A program made the position numbers and the translations under genes. 50,525 nucleotides of DNA, taken from NCBI GenBank assembly GCA_902792795.1, contig CADBBB010000007.1, positions 1 through 50,525 on the forward strand. Direction: 5' to 3'. Of this stretch, positions 13,349 to 21,730 are shown piece after piece. This DNA is from an uncultured Spirochaetaceae bacterium. GTDB lineage: Bacteria; Spirochaetota; Spirochaetia; Treponematales; Treponemataceae. The notes beneath the pieces are model-generated. The model did no database searches. It was not told the DNA's origin and saw only the letters and a list, made by a program, of their open reading frames with translations. Each line of letters starts with the position of its first letter. The stretch's first letter is position 1.

Positions 13349-15315
13349 TCTTCTTTCGCAAACAGCGCCTGAATCTCAAGCTTTTTGTGCTTGCCCTGCA
13401 AGTCGCTGGGAAGCGCGTCCAGGAAGCGCCATTTTTTTGGAATGACTACGTTCTCAAAAAAGTCCATCAAAAAGTCGTGGAAGAACATGTTGATGTCAAA
13501 CTTTTTGGCGCCTTCAAATTTTTTCTTTCCCTCGTCATTAAAGGCGATGGCGGCGGCAAGGTACTGGCGCCTGTCGTTCATCGCGACGACGCAAACGTCG
13601 CGGACAAGGCCGGACTGCAAAAGACGGTTTTCCACTTCCGCAAGCGAAACGCGCTTTTCTTCTATCTTAACGATGGAATCCGAGCGGCCCTTCATGATAA
13701 AGCGGCCGTCTGAGTGAATGTCAACCAAGTCCGCGGTGGCAAAGCCGGCCGGGTCTTTTATGTAGGGCGACTTTATCACAAGGCAGCCGTCCTCGTTCTT
13801 CCAAATTTGCGCGTTGTCAAAGGGCGTCCATTCCAAGCCGTTCTTGCTTTGCCTGTATGCGATGCCGCTCGTTTCGGTTGAGCCGTAAACTTCCACCGGC
13901 CAAAAGCCAAAAACCTCGTCTGTCCGCTTGGCCACTTCCGGCAAAAGGACGCCGCCGCTTGTAAAGATAAAGCAGTCGTTCAAGGGAAGCTTTTCTTCCA
14001 CCTCGTTGGTTCTCTTTAGGAAGGCTGGAACGGCGATAATCATGTAGCGCTCGTCGGTCAGCTTTTCAAACTCGTTGGGAATTTCTATTCTCTTCCTGCG
14101 GAACGGAACTCCAGCCGCAAAGGGCAGCGCGATAGTGAACAAAAAGCCGTAGATGTGGTGCTGGCTTACCGTGGCGACCAACTTTCGCTTCTGGAATTCT
14201 TCGCCCCACTTGCTGAATACAAACGCGTTGTCTTCGTTAAACTCGGTCATGCGTTGGATTACGTCTTTGGGCTTTCCGGTGCTTCCCGAAGTGAACATGT
14301 GGATGCGCGTGTCGTCGGCGACAATTTGCGGCGCGGTCCTTATTTCCTCCTCCGTCGCTTGCGGAGCGTTTTTAAGCAAGTCCGGAATAAAGTCCGAGTC
14401 GGAAACTCCTTCCGCGTCGGTAAAAAAGGCGTAGCCCGGCTTTCGCATTTCCTTTAAAAATTCGGGCGTGATGTTCGCCGTAAGCATTACCTGCTTTTTG
14501 CATTGCAAAAGAGCGACAAAGGTGACCAAGAAAAACCAATAGTCGTTGCAGTGCAAAATGAACTCGTCGGCCTTCTTGGCGGCGACAACTTTCCTCATTT
14601 TGGCGGTGTCGGTCAAAAAGTCCAGCCAAGTTTTGTAAACGCCCTTGCTCCAAGTGTCTTCGTAGCAAAGAACGTAGTCGTCCGCGCGGCTGTCCGCCTT
14701 AAATTGCGTGATTGGAATGTAAGCGCCCATTTTTTTGTTCACCCTCTTTCTTACTATAAATTCTATCGCAAAGATAATTCCCATTATTATATACGAAACG
14801 CCGCCGTTGTAAACCGCCCAAACGCGCTCGCTTGCCCAAAAAGCAGTCCATACGGCCGCCGCGCTGTTCAACACAAAAAAGCAAAGCCAAACCAGCGTCA
14901 CCTTTTTGCAATAGGCTTCCACGCGGCCCTTAAATGGCGAGCCCAAAATGCTTTTGTCCTGCAGCGTGGCAAACCTAAAGATTATGTTGGGCGGCGAGGC
15001 CAGGCTCATCGCAAAGACAAAGAAAAACGTTCCGCACACCGCCAGCGGATAAAGCTTTAAAAACAAGGCCGAGTTGGTGGCAAAACACGCCGTTCCCGCC
15101 AGCAAAAAGAAAATTGAAGAAATTAAATTTTTAGGATTGAGCTTTCTTTTTCCGTCCGCGCCCTTGGAAGCGTTGCCCGTGGCGGACAAAAAAAGGACAA
15201 GGGCCAGCGCGACGGCGCATAAAGAAATAATCCTGACTGGCGCTTTGAAAACCGCAAGGAGAACAAAGACCAGTACAGGATATAAGACGCCCGCGATTGC
15301 GAGCAAGATTTTCAT
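13345..15315 (-). CDS. COG4648-type membrane domain fused to an AMP-dependent acyl ligase
   Basis: A 656-residue fusion. Residues ~1-200 have about six membrane segments and the COG4648 pattern (LYPLAVCGTFFFVFAMSL, SPPNIIFRFATL, VWLCFFVLNS, VWAVYNGGVSYIIMGI). Residues ~210-656 are an adenylate-forming ligase: FTSGSTGKPKDV phosphate loop, EVYGSTETSG, then DIHSDGRFIMKGRSDSIVKI. In aryl-polyene gene clusters these are two separate genes (ApeG-like and ApeH-like) next to two acyl carrier proteins, exactly as here. The ligase probably activates an acyl or aryl acid and loads it on one of the carriers at the inner membrane. The start is 2 nt after the carrier-protein stop. No ketosynthase, ketoreductase or dehydratase is in the window, so the rest must lie elsewhere or be absent. 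Confidence 0.85.
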   Translation of the reverse strand: MKILLAIAGVLYPVLVFVLLAVFKAPVRIISLCAVALALVLFLSATGNASKGADGKRKLNPKNLISSIFFLLAGTACFATNSALFLKLYPLAVCGTFFFVFAMSLASPPNIIFRFATLQDKSILGSPFKGRVEAYCKKVTLVWLCFFVLNSAAAVWTAFWASERVWAVYNGGVSYIIMGIIFAIEFIVRKRVNKKMGAYIPITQFKADSRADDYVLCYEDTWSKGVYKTWLDFLTDTAKMRKVVAAKKADEFILHCNDYWFFLVTFVALLQCKKQVMLTANITPEFLKEMRKPGYAFFTDAEGVSDSDFIPDLLKNAPQATEEEIRTAPQIVADDTRIHMFTSGSTGKPKDVIQRMTEFNEDNAFVFSKWGEEFQKRKLVATVSQHHIYGFLFTIALPFAAGVPFRRKRIEIPNEFEKLTDERYMIIAVPAFLKRTNEVEEKLPLNDCFIFTSGGVLLPEVAKRTDEVFGFWPVEVYGSTETSGIAYRQSKNGLEWTPFDNAQIWKNEDGCLVIKSPYIKDPAGFATADLVDIHSDGRFIMKGRSDSIVKIEEKRVSLAEVENRLLQSGLVRDVCVVAMNDRRQYLAAAIAFNDEGKKKFEGAKKFDINMFFHDFLMDFFENVVIPKKWRFLDALPSDLQGKHKKLEIQALFAKEE

Positions 15316-15317
15316 AA

Positions 15318-15554
15318 TTAGGCGATCAACAAGTCGATTACGTTCTCGACAGTCTTGGCGTTCTTGAACATCTCCGGGTCGATCTGCTTTCCGGGCATGT
15401 ACTGCTTGATTTTAGAAAGAAGGTCAACGGCGTCGATTGAGTCCAAGTCCAAGTCCTCAAAAAGCTTTGAGTCCATCTTTACGTTGTCCTTTTCGATCTC
15501 AAAGTCGCTTTCAAGAACTTCCTGAATTTTCGCGAACAATTCTTCCTTTGTCAT
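15318..15554 (-). CDS. Acyl carrier protein (second of a tandem pair)
   Basis: A 78-residue acidic protein with the phosphopantetheine site DLDSIDAVDL, where the Ser is the attachment point. Its ATG overlaps the stop of the first carrier (ATGA), indicating translational coupling. Two carriers followed by a COG4648 protein and an AMP ligase recall ApeE/ApeF of aryl-polyene clusters rather than the housekeeping AcpP. Confidence 0.9.
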   Translation of the reverse strand: MTKEELFAKIQEVLESDFEIEKDNVKMDSKLFEDLDLDSIDAVDLLSKIKQYMPGKQIDPEMFKNAKTVENVIDLLIA

Positions 15555-15820
15555 TTTGTTTCCTCCGTTTTTTGCGAATTGATGAATTCCGCCAAGGCGT
15601 TGACGCTCGCAAAATGCTTTTTGCTGTCCTCGCTTTCGGCGGAAAGTTTTACGTCAAATTTCTTTTTTAACGCCACGCCCAATTCAAGCGCGTCGATTGA
15701 GTCCAAGCCCAGTCCGGCTCCAAACAAGGGCTCGTCGTCTTTGATGTCCTCCGGCGTCGTGTCTTCCAATTCCAAGGAACTGATGATTAGCTCTTTTATT
15801 TGTTGTTTCAACTTGTCCAT
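15551..15820 (-). CDS. Acyl carrier protein (first of a tandem pair)
   Basis: An 89-residue carrier with LGLDSIDALEL around the phosphopantetheine Ser. It is the first gene of the minus-strand operon ACP, ACP, membrane-ligase fusion, EamA. The ATG is only 11 nt after a perfect -10 box, so the leader is about 6 nt and carries no Shine-Dalgarno. Confidence 0.9.
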   Translation of the reverse strand: MDKLKQQIKELIISSLELEDTTPEDIKDDEPLFGAGLGLDSIDALELGVALKKKFDVKLSAESEDSKKHFASVNALAEFINSQKTEETK

Positions 15821-15831
15821 ACAAGAATAAA

Positions 15832-15860
15832 ATTATAAAGCGCTTTTGGCCCTTTGTCAA
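15832..15860 (-). promoter_or_regulatory. Consensus promoter of the ACP/ligase operon
   Basis: On the minus strand: TTGACA (15860-15855), 17-bp spacer, TATAAT (15837-15832). Both boxes match the sigma-70 consensus perfectly. The gene start follows 11 nt later. Confidence 0.8.
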
Positions 15861-15973
15861 GGAACGCCGAACAAGCGAAAAAACTTCGGCCGACAAGCGA
15901 ATTTTATTTCAAAATTCGCGCTTGTTCCGCAAAAAAGGTGAAAATCGTTATATCTTTTTAGCAAAAAAGCCCT

Positions 15974-15979
15974 TATAAT
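15974..15979 (+). promoter_or_regulatory. Probable -10 box of the galactan operon
   Basis: TATAAT without a recognisable -35 box at 16-18 bp, followed by a leader of about 40 nt and a strong AAGGAGGA Shine-Dalgarno (16013-16020). The missing -35 suggests that the promoter needs an activator; this is inference. Confidence 0.5.
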
Positions 15980-16025
15980 CTTTAAATACTGAAAAATAGT
16001 TATGTTTTTCATAAGGAGGAGATTT

Positions 16026-17228
16026 ATGAAAAAGTCATTGGTACCGGTATTGTTCGCTTTGATTCCGGCTTTGGTTCTCGCCGGCTGCTCAAAAAAAGCT
16101 GCCAAAAACGACGGCCCCATCACGCTCTCGGTATGGGAGTCCGACAAAGGCCCCGACGAGTTCATCAAAAAGGCGGGCGAGGCTTATACAAAGACCCACC
16201 CGAATGTTACTATTGAATATGTCCACGTGGAACTTGGCGACGCCGCCGGCCAGATCGCGCTTGACGGACCTGCCGGACTCGGACCCGACTTGTTCGCCGC
16301 TCCCCACGACAAGCTTGGTGAGTTGGTCAACTCAGGCCATGTCGCCGTCACCGCCAACCCCAACGCCGTCAAGAGCCAAGTTCTCGGCGCCTGCGGCCAG
16401 GCTTTGACCTACAACGGAAACATGTACGGCTATCCGATTTCAGCCGAAACATACGCCTTGTTCTACAACAAGGACCTCATCTCAGAAAGCGACCTCCCCA
16501 AGACATGGGAAGACTTGGCCGCCTTCTCAAAGAAGTTCAACGCCGCCAACCCCGGAAAGTACGGCTTTGTAATGGACATCGGAGCCGCCTACTACACAAT
16601 CATCTTCACGACGGCCAACGGAAACCGCTTGTTCGGACCTTCCGGAACTGACACCAGCGACACAAGAATCAACTCAGCCGACTCTGTCAAGGGAATGCAG
16701 TTCATGCAAAAGACCTTGCGCCCGGCTTTGAACGTTCCCGCCGCCGACCTTTCAACCTCTATGGCCGACTCAGCCTTCTCTTCAGGAAAGGCCGCCATGC
16801 ACATCACCGGACCTTGGAACATCAAGCCCTTCGTTGACGCCGGCATCAACTTTGGCGTGGCTCCGCTTCCTGCCTTGCCCGGCGACTCAAAGCCCTGCGC
16901 CTCGTTCTCAGGCACTCGCGCCATGTTCGTTTCGGCCTACTCGGAGCACCAGGAAGCCGCCGCGGACTTCGCGCAGTTCCTTCTCACCCCCGAAATGCAG
17001 AAGCTCCGCTTTGACATCACTGGAGCCATGCCCGCCATCAACGTAAAGGTCGACAGCCCCTACATTCCGGGCTTCCTCACCCAGCTTGACTACGCCTTCC
17101 CGATGCCGTCAATCCCGCAGATGGGCGCCTTCTGGGACGCTATGGGCAACGCTTCCAAGAACATTTGGGACGGAGCCGACGTCAAGAAAGAGCTTGACGC
17201 CGCTAACGCCGCCATCCTTGGATTGTAG
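16026..17228 (+). CDS. ganS: Galacto-oligosaccharide ABC transporter binding lipoprotein
   Basis: A 400-residue family 1 (MalE-like) solute-binding protein. The signal peptide ends in lipobox LAGC (Cys21), so it is a lipoprotein of the periplasmic face. Typical segments are ITLSVWESDKGPDEF, FAAPHDKLGEL, ALFYNKDLI, GKAAMHITGPWNI and FAQFLLTPEMQKL. ATG 16026 is set by AAGGAGGA 5 nt upstream; an in-frame ATG at 16002 has no RBS. Followed by two permeases and a GH53 galactanase, the order of the ganSPQ-ganB locus of Bacillus, so beta-1,4-galacto-oligosaccharides are the likely ligand. A terminator after the gene should make it the most abundant product of the operon. Confidence 0.88.
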   Translation: MKKSLVPVLFALIPALVLAGCSKKAAKNDGPITLSVWESDKGPDEFIKKAGEAYTKTHPNVTIEYVHVELGDAAGQIALDGPAGLGPDLFAAPHDKLGELVNSGHVAVTANPNAVKSQVLGACGQALTYNGNMYGYPISAETYALFYNKDLISESDLPKTWEDLAAFSKKFNAANPGKYGFVMDIGAAYYTIIFTTANGNRLFGPSGTDTSDTRINSADSVKGMQFMQKTLRPALNVPAADLSTSMADSAFSSGKAAMHITGPWNIKPFVDAGINFGVAPLPALPGDSKPCASFSGTRAMFVSAYSEHQEAAADFAQFLLTPEMQKLRFDITGAMPAINVKVDSPYIPGFLTQLDYAFPMPSIPQMGAFWDAMGNASKNIWDGADVKKELDAANAAILGL

Positions 17229-17240
17229 TAAAAAATTTTT

Positions 17241-17271
17241 GCCGGAGCCCCGCGCGGGCTTCGGCTTTTTT
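17241..17271 (+). terminator. Intrinsic terminator between binding protein and permeases
   Basis: GCCGGAGCCC (17241-17250) pairs with GGGCTTCGGC (17256-17265), with one G-U pair, around CGCGC; six T follow. Partial read-through would give less permease than binding protein. Confidence 0.8.
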
Positions 17272-17291
17272 CTGTTCTTTTTGGAGGAATC

Positions 17292-18614
17292 ATGGCAAAT
17301 GAATTGCCCGCAGACGGAAGCGCCCTTAAAAAAATAAAAATCGCTTCCCGCTGTTTTATGGGCCTTAGCCACATTCTTTATTTAAGGGAATACGTAAAGG
17401 GCTCTTTGTTCGCGGCGCTTGAAATTATTTTCATTTGCCTGCTTCCAATTTCCGTCCGCAAAATCATTCAAATGATTACGCTTGGCGACCCTCACCCGGA
17501 GCTTCCGGTCAAGTTGCGCGACAATTCTGTTTTCATGCTTATCGACGGAATGTTGTTTTTGGCTGTAATCGCGATTTTTGTAATCGCCTACGTCATTTCG
17601 GTAAAAAGCGCCGAAAAGTCTTACCAAAAATATTGCGCCATAAAGCGCTTTTCAAACCAGAAAAATTCTTTGCAAGAGCTTGTCGGCGGCTCCTTCACCG
17701 TCTTGGGCTTGGCTCCCGCCGTCATAATGCTCATCATATTCGTCGTGGTCCCGCTTGTGTTCTCGGTGGCGGTGGCCTTCACCAATTACTCCGCTCCCGA
17801 CCACATATCTCCGGGCAACACAGTCGACTGGGTCGGCTTTTCAAATTTCAAGACTCTGCTTTCTGGCGGAACCAACTGGTCGGTCGGCTTTGGCCGCGTG
17901 GCGCTGTGGACAGTGATTTGGGCTTTTGGCGCCACGTTCACTTGCTACTTCGGCGGCCTCATCATCGCCGTCATGTTGAACGAAGCCAAAATAAAATTCG
18001 GCTCTATATTTAGAGTCATATTCATTTTGCCTTACGCGGTTCCTGCCGTAATAACGATGATTACTTGGCGCAACTTGCTCAACGGAACGTTCGGAACCGT
18101 CAACCGAACGCTTATGGAGCTTGGCTTGATCAGCCAGCCGATTCCGTGGCTCGGCTCGCCCGTCTTGGCGCAAATAATGTGCATCGTCATAAACTTATGG
18201 GCGGGATTCGGCTACTTTATGATGCTTTCTATGGGTTCGATGACCGCGATCAACGCCGACCTTTACGAAGCCGCCCGCATCGACGGCGCTTCCGGCGGCC
18301 AGGTCTTGCGAAAAATAACTTTGCCGCTCGTCCTCTATCAGACGATGCCGCAAATCATCATGAGCTTCACGCACAACCTCAACAATTTTGGAATCATCTT
18401 CTTCCTTACGGGCGGCTCCCCGACGGCCAAGGACAGCTCCACTACGCTCGCCGGCGCGACGGACATTTTGGTCACTTGGATTTACAAGCTTACGATTACG
18501 ATTCTCAAATACAATTACGCTTCGGTCATCGCGGTTCTCATCTTCATCGTCATGGCGCCCTTCGCCATATTCTTGTTCCGCAATACCCGCTCATATAAGG
18601 AGGGCGAACTATGA
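17292..18614 (+). CDS. ganP: Galacto-oligosaccharide ABC permease, MalF/GanP type
   Basis: A 440-residue inner-membrane permease with about eight membrane segments. An extended N-terminal region (~1-130) holds two membrane segments and a cytosolic loop, as in MalF/GanP. The core has the EAA loop EAARIDGASGGQVLRKITLP, which contacts the ATPase. LNNFGIIFFLTGGSP is typical of maltodextrin/galactan permeases. GGAGG lies 6 nt before ATG 17292. The stop overlaps the start of ganQ (ATGA). No ATPase gene is present in the operon; a shared MsmX/MalK-like subunit is expected. Confidence 0.9.
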   Translation: MANELPADGSALKKIKIASRCFMGLSHILYLREYVKGSLFAALEIIFICLLPISVRKIIQMITLGDPHPELPVKLRDNSVFMLIDGMLFLAVIAIFVIAYVISVKSAEKSYQKYCAIKRFSNQKNSLQELVGGSFTVLGLAPAVIMLIIFVVVPLVFSVAVAFTNYSAPDHISPGNTVDWVGFSNFKTLLSGGTNWSVGFGRVALWTVIWAFGATFTCYFGGLIIAVMLNEAKIKFGSIFRVIFILPYAVPAVITMITWRNLLNGTFGTVNRTLMELGLISQPIPWLGSPVLAQIMCIVINLWAGFGYFMMLSMGSMTAINADLYEAARIDGASGGQVLRKITLPLVLYQTMPQIIMSFTHNLNNFGIIFFLTGGSPTAKDSSTTLAGATDILVTWIYKLTITILKYNYASVIAVLIFIVMAPFAIFLFRNTRSYKEGEL

Positions 18615-19480
18615 CTTCACTTTCATTGGAAACCAAGACTAGAAATTACAGGACCACGCAATACATCATCAAAGTTTTCATGGTCGCCTTTTTCGTTCTC
18701 GTTTCGCTCGCCGTCATTTATCCTATGATTTACGTAATTTCCGGCGCGGTCACTCCGGGAAACTCAATCGCCGACATGGATCCCAAGCCCTTCTCAAAAG
18801 GCGTGACGTTTGAGCACTTCAAGTATTTGTTTTTCAAAAGCCAGTACGGTCTCTGGTTTTTGAACACCTTCAAAATCGCGGCGTCAACTTCAATCATCAC
18901 GATGGTAATCACCGCGCTTTCGGCCTACATTTTTTCGCGCTTTAGATTTACTATTAAACAGCCTTTCTTGATGAGCCTTTTGATTTTGCAAGTCTTTCCG
19001 TCTTTTGTCGGAATGATCGCCATCTATGTAATCTTGCTCCGCATCGGCGGCTTGGACACTTTGTGGGGCTTGGTTCTGGTCTATGTCGCGGGAAACATTC
19101 CCTACAACGTGTGGATGGTAAAAAGCTACATCGACACGATTCCAAAATCCTTGGACGAGGCCGCCCGCATCGACGGCGCCAGCCACTTTAGAATTTGGGC
19201 GACGATTGTAATGCCGGTGGCAAAGCCCATCATAACCTTCTTGGGAATCACGACTTTCACCGGCCCTTGGATGGACTTTGTCTTCCCCAAAATGGTCTTG
19301 CGCTCGGTCAACAAGCAAACGCTTGCGTTGGGCTTGTTCAGCTTTGTCACCGACAAAAAGAACGACTTCACGACGTTCGCGGCCGGCTCCTTGATAATCG
19401 CCGTTCCCTTTGTAATCTTCTTCATCTTTGGACAAAAGGCGATGATGATGAGCATGGGCGGCGGCGCGGTCAAGGAGTAG
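18611..19480 (+). CDS. ganQ: Galacto-oligosaccharide ABC permease, MalG/GanQ type
   Basis: A 289-residue permease with six membrane segments. The EAA loop reads EAARIDGASHFRIWATIVMP. The C-terminal MSMGGGAVKE tail is characteristic of MalG-type subunits. It overlaps ganP by 4 nt, and its last codons carry the AAGGAG Shine-Dalgarno of the galactanase gene. Confidence 0.9.
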   Translation: MTSLSLETKTRNYRTTQYIIKVFMVAFFVLVSLAVIYPMIYVISGAVTPGNSIADMDPKPFSKGVTFEHFKYLFFKSQYGLWFLNTFKIAASTSIITMVITALSAYIFSRFRFTIKQPFLMSLLILQVFPSFVGMIAIYVILLRIGGLDTLWGLVLVYVAGNIPYNVWMVKSYIDTIPKSLDEAARIDGASHFRIWATIVMPVAKPIITFLGITTFTGPWMDFVFPKMVLRSVNKQTLALGLFSFVTDKKNDFTTFAAGSLIIAVPFVIFFIFGQKAMMMSMGGGAVKE

Positions 19481-19485
19481 AGTCA

Positions 19486-21492
19486 ATGAAAAATATTGCG
19501 GTTGGAGCGACGGTTTTGGTAATGGCATTTTGCGCCGCCGGCTGCGCCAAAAAGGCGCGCGTTTACACCGAGGTTCCCAAGCATAATCCGGGAATTTTCA
19601 TAAAAAAATCCGCCACCGCGCGCTCCGACTTTATCCGCGGCGTGGACGTTTCCACCGTCATAGCGGAGGAAGAAAGCGGCGTAATCTACCGCGACTACAA
19701 CGGCGAGCCGCAAGACATTTTCAAAACCCTGCGCGAGAGCGGGGTGAACTACATCCGCGTCCGCGTTTGGAACAATCCTTGGACGGACGACGGCCATTCC
19801 TTTGGCGGCGGCCACAACGACATCGACACCGCCGTCCAAATCGCAAAGCGCGCCGCCAAGTACGACCTGCCCCTTTTGGTCGACTTTCATTACTCCGACT
19901 TTTGGGCCGACCCAAACAAGCAAAAGGCTCCGCGCGCGTGGCAAGAAATGGACATTGACCAAAAGCAAAAGGCCGTCCACGACTTTACCAAAGACTGCCT
20001 TAAAAAGTTGGTCGCGAGCGGCGCCGCCATCGGCATGATTCAAGTGGGCAACGAAACTACCACCGGAATGGCCGGCGAAAAAAACTGGATGAAAGTTTGC
20101 AAGCTCATGAACGCCGGCGCCTCGGCCGCGCGCGAGGTTTCAAAAAACATTAAGGTCGTCGTCCACTTCACCAACCCCGAAAAGGCCGGAGAGTACGAGC
20201 ATATCGCGGACATTCTCGCGCACAACAAGGTTGACTACGACGTCTTTGGCACCAGCGACTACCCCTACTGGCACTTGGGAACAAAAAATCTCGCCGCGCT
20301 CTTGGACAAAATCGCCGACAAGACAGGCAAGCAAGTTATGGTCTGCGAATTCTCCGCGCCCTACACATACTCCGACGGCGACGACAACGGAAACTCAATC
20401 AGCGAAGACTCATACTTTTACGGCGAAAAGCAATACTCGGTCAGCGTCCAAGGCCAGGCCGACGTCATTTACGATTACATAAACGACCTCAGCGCGCTTG
20501 GCAAAAAATGCCTGGGCGTCTTTTGGTGGGAGCCGGCCTGGATTCCTGTTCCCGGCGCGAGCCGAGAGGAACGCCAGGCGCTTTGGCAAAAACACGGCTC
20601 CGGCTGGGCCTCCAGTTACGCCGCGGCCTACGACCCCGACGACGCCGGAAAGTATTACGGCGGCTCGGCTTGGGACAACCAGGCGCTCTTTGACTTTGAC
20701 GGAAAGCCGCTCGCTTCCCTTGCCGCCTGGGGCTTGGCCGGCGTCGGCGCCACAACGGACGTCCGCCCGGACTACGCGCAAGCCGTGGAAATTCGCGCCC
20801 GCCTCGGCGAGCCGGTAATCCTGCCAAAAGAGGTGGCAGTGACCAACAACGACGGCAGCGCGGCCACAGTTTCCGTCGTTTGGAACGACAAGAGCGACGA
20901 CGGAGTCCCTGTTTCGGAACTCACTTCGCATGGGCCGCGCGATTACAAGGTTCACGGCGTGGCGGGCGCTTCTGGGGCAGTGACCGATTCTAGTTCCGGC
21001 GTTCCGGTTTTGGCGCGCTTTTCCGCGATAGAATTGAACTATATAGAAAATCCTTCATTTGACGAAAAAGACCTTTCGATGTGGGAAATCCAAGACTTAA
21101 ACAAAAACGCCAACGAGCTTTTTGTCGTGGACAAGGCCGACGACGCCAAGAGCGGAACAAAGGCCCTGCACTGGTGGTCGGAAAAGGCGGTCCACTTCAC
21201 CGTACGACAGACCGTAAAGGGGCTCAAGCCCGGCGTTTACAAGGCTTCCATGCAAATCCACGGCGGCGACAACGGCCCCCGCGAACAGCAGGAAATCTTC
21301 TTGTTCGCGGCCAGCGGCGGCCAAAACTACAAGGCCTACACATTCACAGACGGCTGGCGGAACTTTTTCAACCCCGCGATTCCCAACATTGTCGTAGGCG
21401 GAGACGGGGAATGCGTCGTCGGCGCAGACGTTTCGGGCCTTCCAGGCTCATGGGGCAGCCTGGACGACTTTGTCCTGACGCCTCTGCGCTAG
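19486..21492 (+). CDS. ganB: GH53 endo-beta-1,4-galactanase lipoprotein with C-terminal CBM61-like module
   Basis: A 668-residue lipoprotein (lipobox AAGC, Cys20). The GH53 domain spans about 45-400: FIRGVDVSTVIAEE, VNYIRVRVWNNPW, DFHYSDFWADP, the acid/base Glu in QVGNET (E190) and the nucleophile Glu in VCEF (E288). It cleaves galactan side chains of pectin into oligosaccharides for the adjacent transporter. A Big4-like segment follows (~435-510, from EIRARLGEPVILPKEV). A C-terminal ~150-residue module (ENPSFDEKDLSMWEI to WGSLDDFVL) resembles CBM61, a galactan binder seen on other GH53 enzymes. ATG 19486 is set by AAGGAG in the end of ganQ. No GH42 beta-galactosidase is nearby. Cell-surface or periplasmic location is not decided by the sequence. 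Confidence 0.92.
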   Translation: MKNIAVGATVLVMAFCAAGCAKKARVYTEVPKHNPGIFIKKSATARSDFIRGVDVSTVIAEEESGVIYRDYNGEPQDIFKTLRESGVNYIRVRVWNNPWTDDGHSFGGGHNDIDTAVQIAKRAAKYDLPLLVDFHYSDFWADPNKQKAPRAWQEMDIDQKQKAVHDFTKDCLKKLVASGAAIGMIQVGNETTTGMAGEKNWMKVCKLMNAGASAAREVSKNIKVVVHFTNPEKAGEYEHIADILAHNKVDYDVFGTSDYPYWHLGTKNLAALLDKIADKTGKQVMVCEFSAPYTYSDGDDNGNSISEDSYFYGEKQYSVSVQGQADVIYDYINDLSALGKKCLGVFWWEPAWIPVPGASREERQALWQKHGSGWASSYAAAYDPDDAGKYYGGSAWDNQALFDFDGKPLASLAAWGLAGVGATTDVRPDYAQAVEIRARLGEPVILPKEVAVTNNDGSAATVSVVWNDKSDDGVPVSELTSHGPRDYKVHGVAGASGAVTDSSSGVPVLARFSAIELNYIENPSFDEKDLSMWEIQDLNKNANELFVVDKADDAKSGTKALHWWSEKAVHFTVRQTVKGLKPGVYKASMQIHGGDNGPREQQEIFLFAASGGQNYKAYTFTDGWRNFFNPAIPNIVVGGDGECVVGADVSGLPGSWGSLDDFVLTPLR

Positions 21493-21557
21493 AAAATACA
21501 TTTGTAGAGCCTAAATTTTCCTTCAACTTGCCGCAAAAAGGCGCGGCAAGCGGTTTC

Positions 21558-21602
21558 AAAACGCCCAAACAAGCCAAAAAAGCGGCTTTAGGGCGTTTTT
21601 TT
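21558..21602 (+). terminator. Terminator of the galactan operon
   Basis: AAAACGCCC (21558-21566) pairs with GGGCGTTTT (21591-21599), with an inner AGCC/GGCT stem; a T run follows. It lies after the galactanase stop and before the next promoter. Confidence 0.8.
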
Positions 21603-21623
21603 AAATTTTTTTTACGAATTTTG

Positions 21624-21652
21624 TTGACAAACTTTAAAAACAGAGTGATAAT
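21624..21652 (+). promoter_or_regulatory. Promoter 1 of the xylo-oligosaccharide operon
   Basis: TTGACA (21624-21629), 17-bp spacer, GATAAT (21647-21652). The leader to ATG 21731 is about 70 nt and contains a LacI-type operator candidate. Confidence 0.72.
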
Positions 21653-21666
21653 AGGAATATGAAAAG

Positions 21667-21680
21667 GGAAACCGATTGCC
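21667..21680 (+). promoter_or_regulatory. Candidate LacI-family operator
   Basis: GGAAACCGATTGCC matches the LacI-family pattern GnAAnCGnTTnC with a central CG. It lies about 8 nt after the expected start of promoter 1 and abuts the -35 of promoter 2, a blocking position for both. The LacI-type gene at the end of this operon is the likely binder (inference). Confidence 0.55.
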
Positions 21681-21709
21681 TTGACAGTCGCTCCCGGTTA
21701 TTTTATTAA
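21681..21709 (+). promoter_or_regulatory. Possible promoter 2 of the xylo-oligosaccharide operon
   Basis: TTGACA (21681-21686), 17-bp spacer, TATTAA (21704-21709). The transcript would start just before the TGGAGG Shine-Dalgarno. Weaker case than promoter 1. Confidence 0.4.
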
Positions 21710-21730
21710 ATCATATATCCTGGAGGAAAT

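Noticed and set aside
15936..15952. A LacI-type operator before the galactan operon (GAAAATCGTTATA)
   Set aside because: It keeps the central CG but misses one core T and the flanking C, too weak to call.
19195..19485. Longer galactanase start inside the upstream permease gene
   Set aside because: The extension lacks a signal peptide and is out of frame with the permease. ATG 19486 gives a perfect lipoprotein signal and has AAGGAG upstream.
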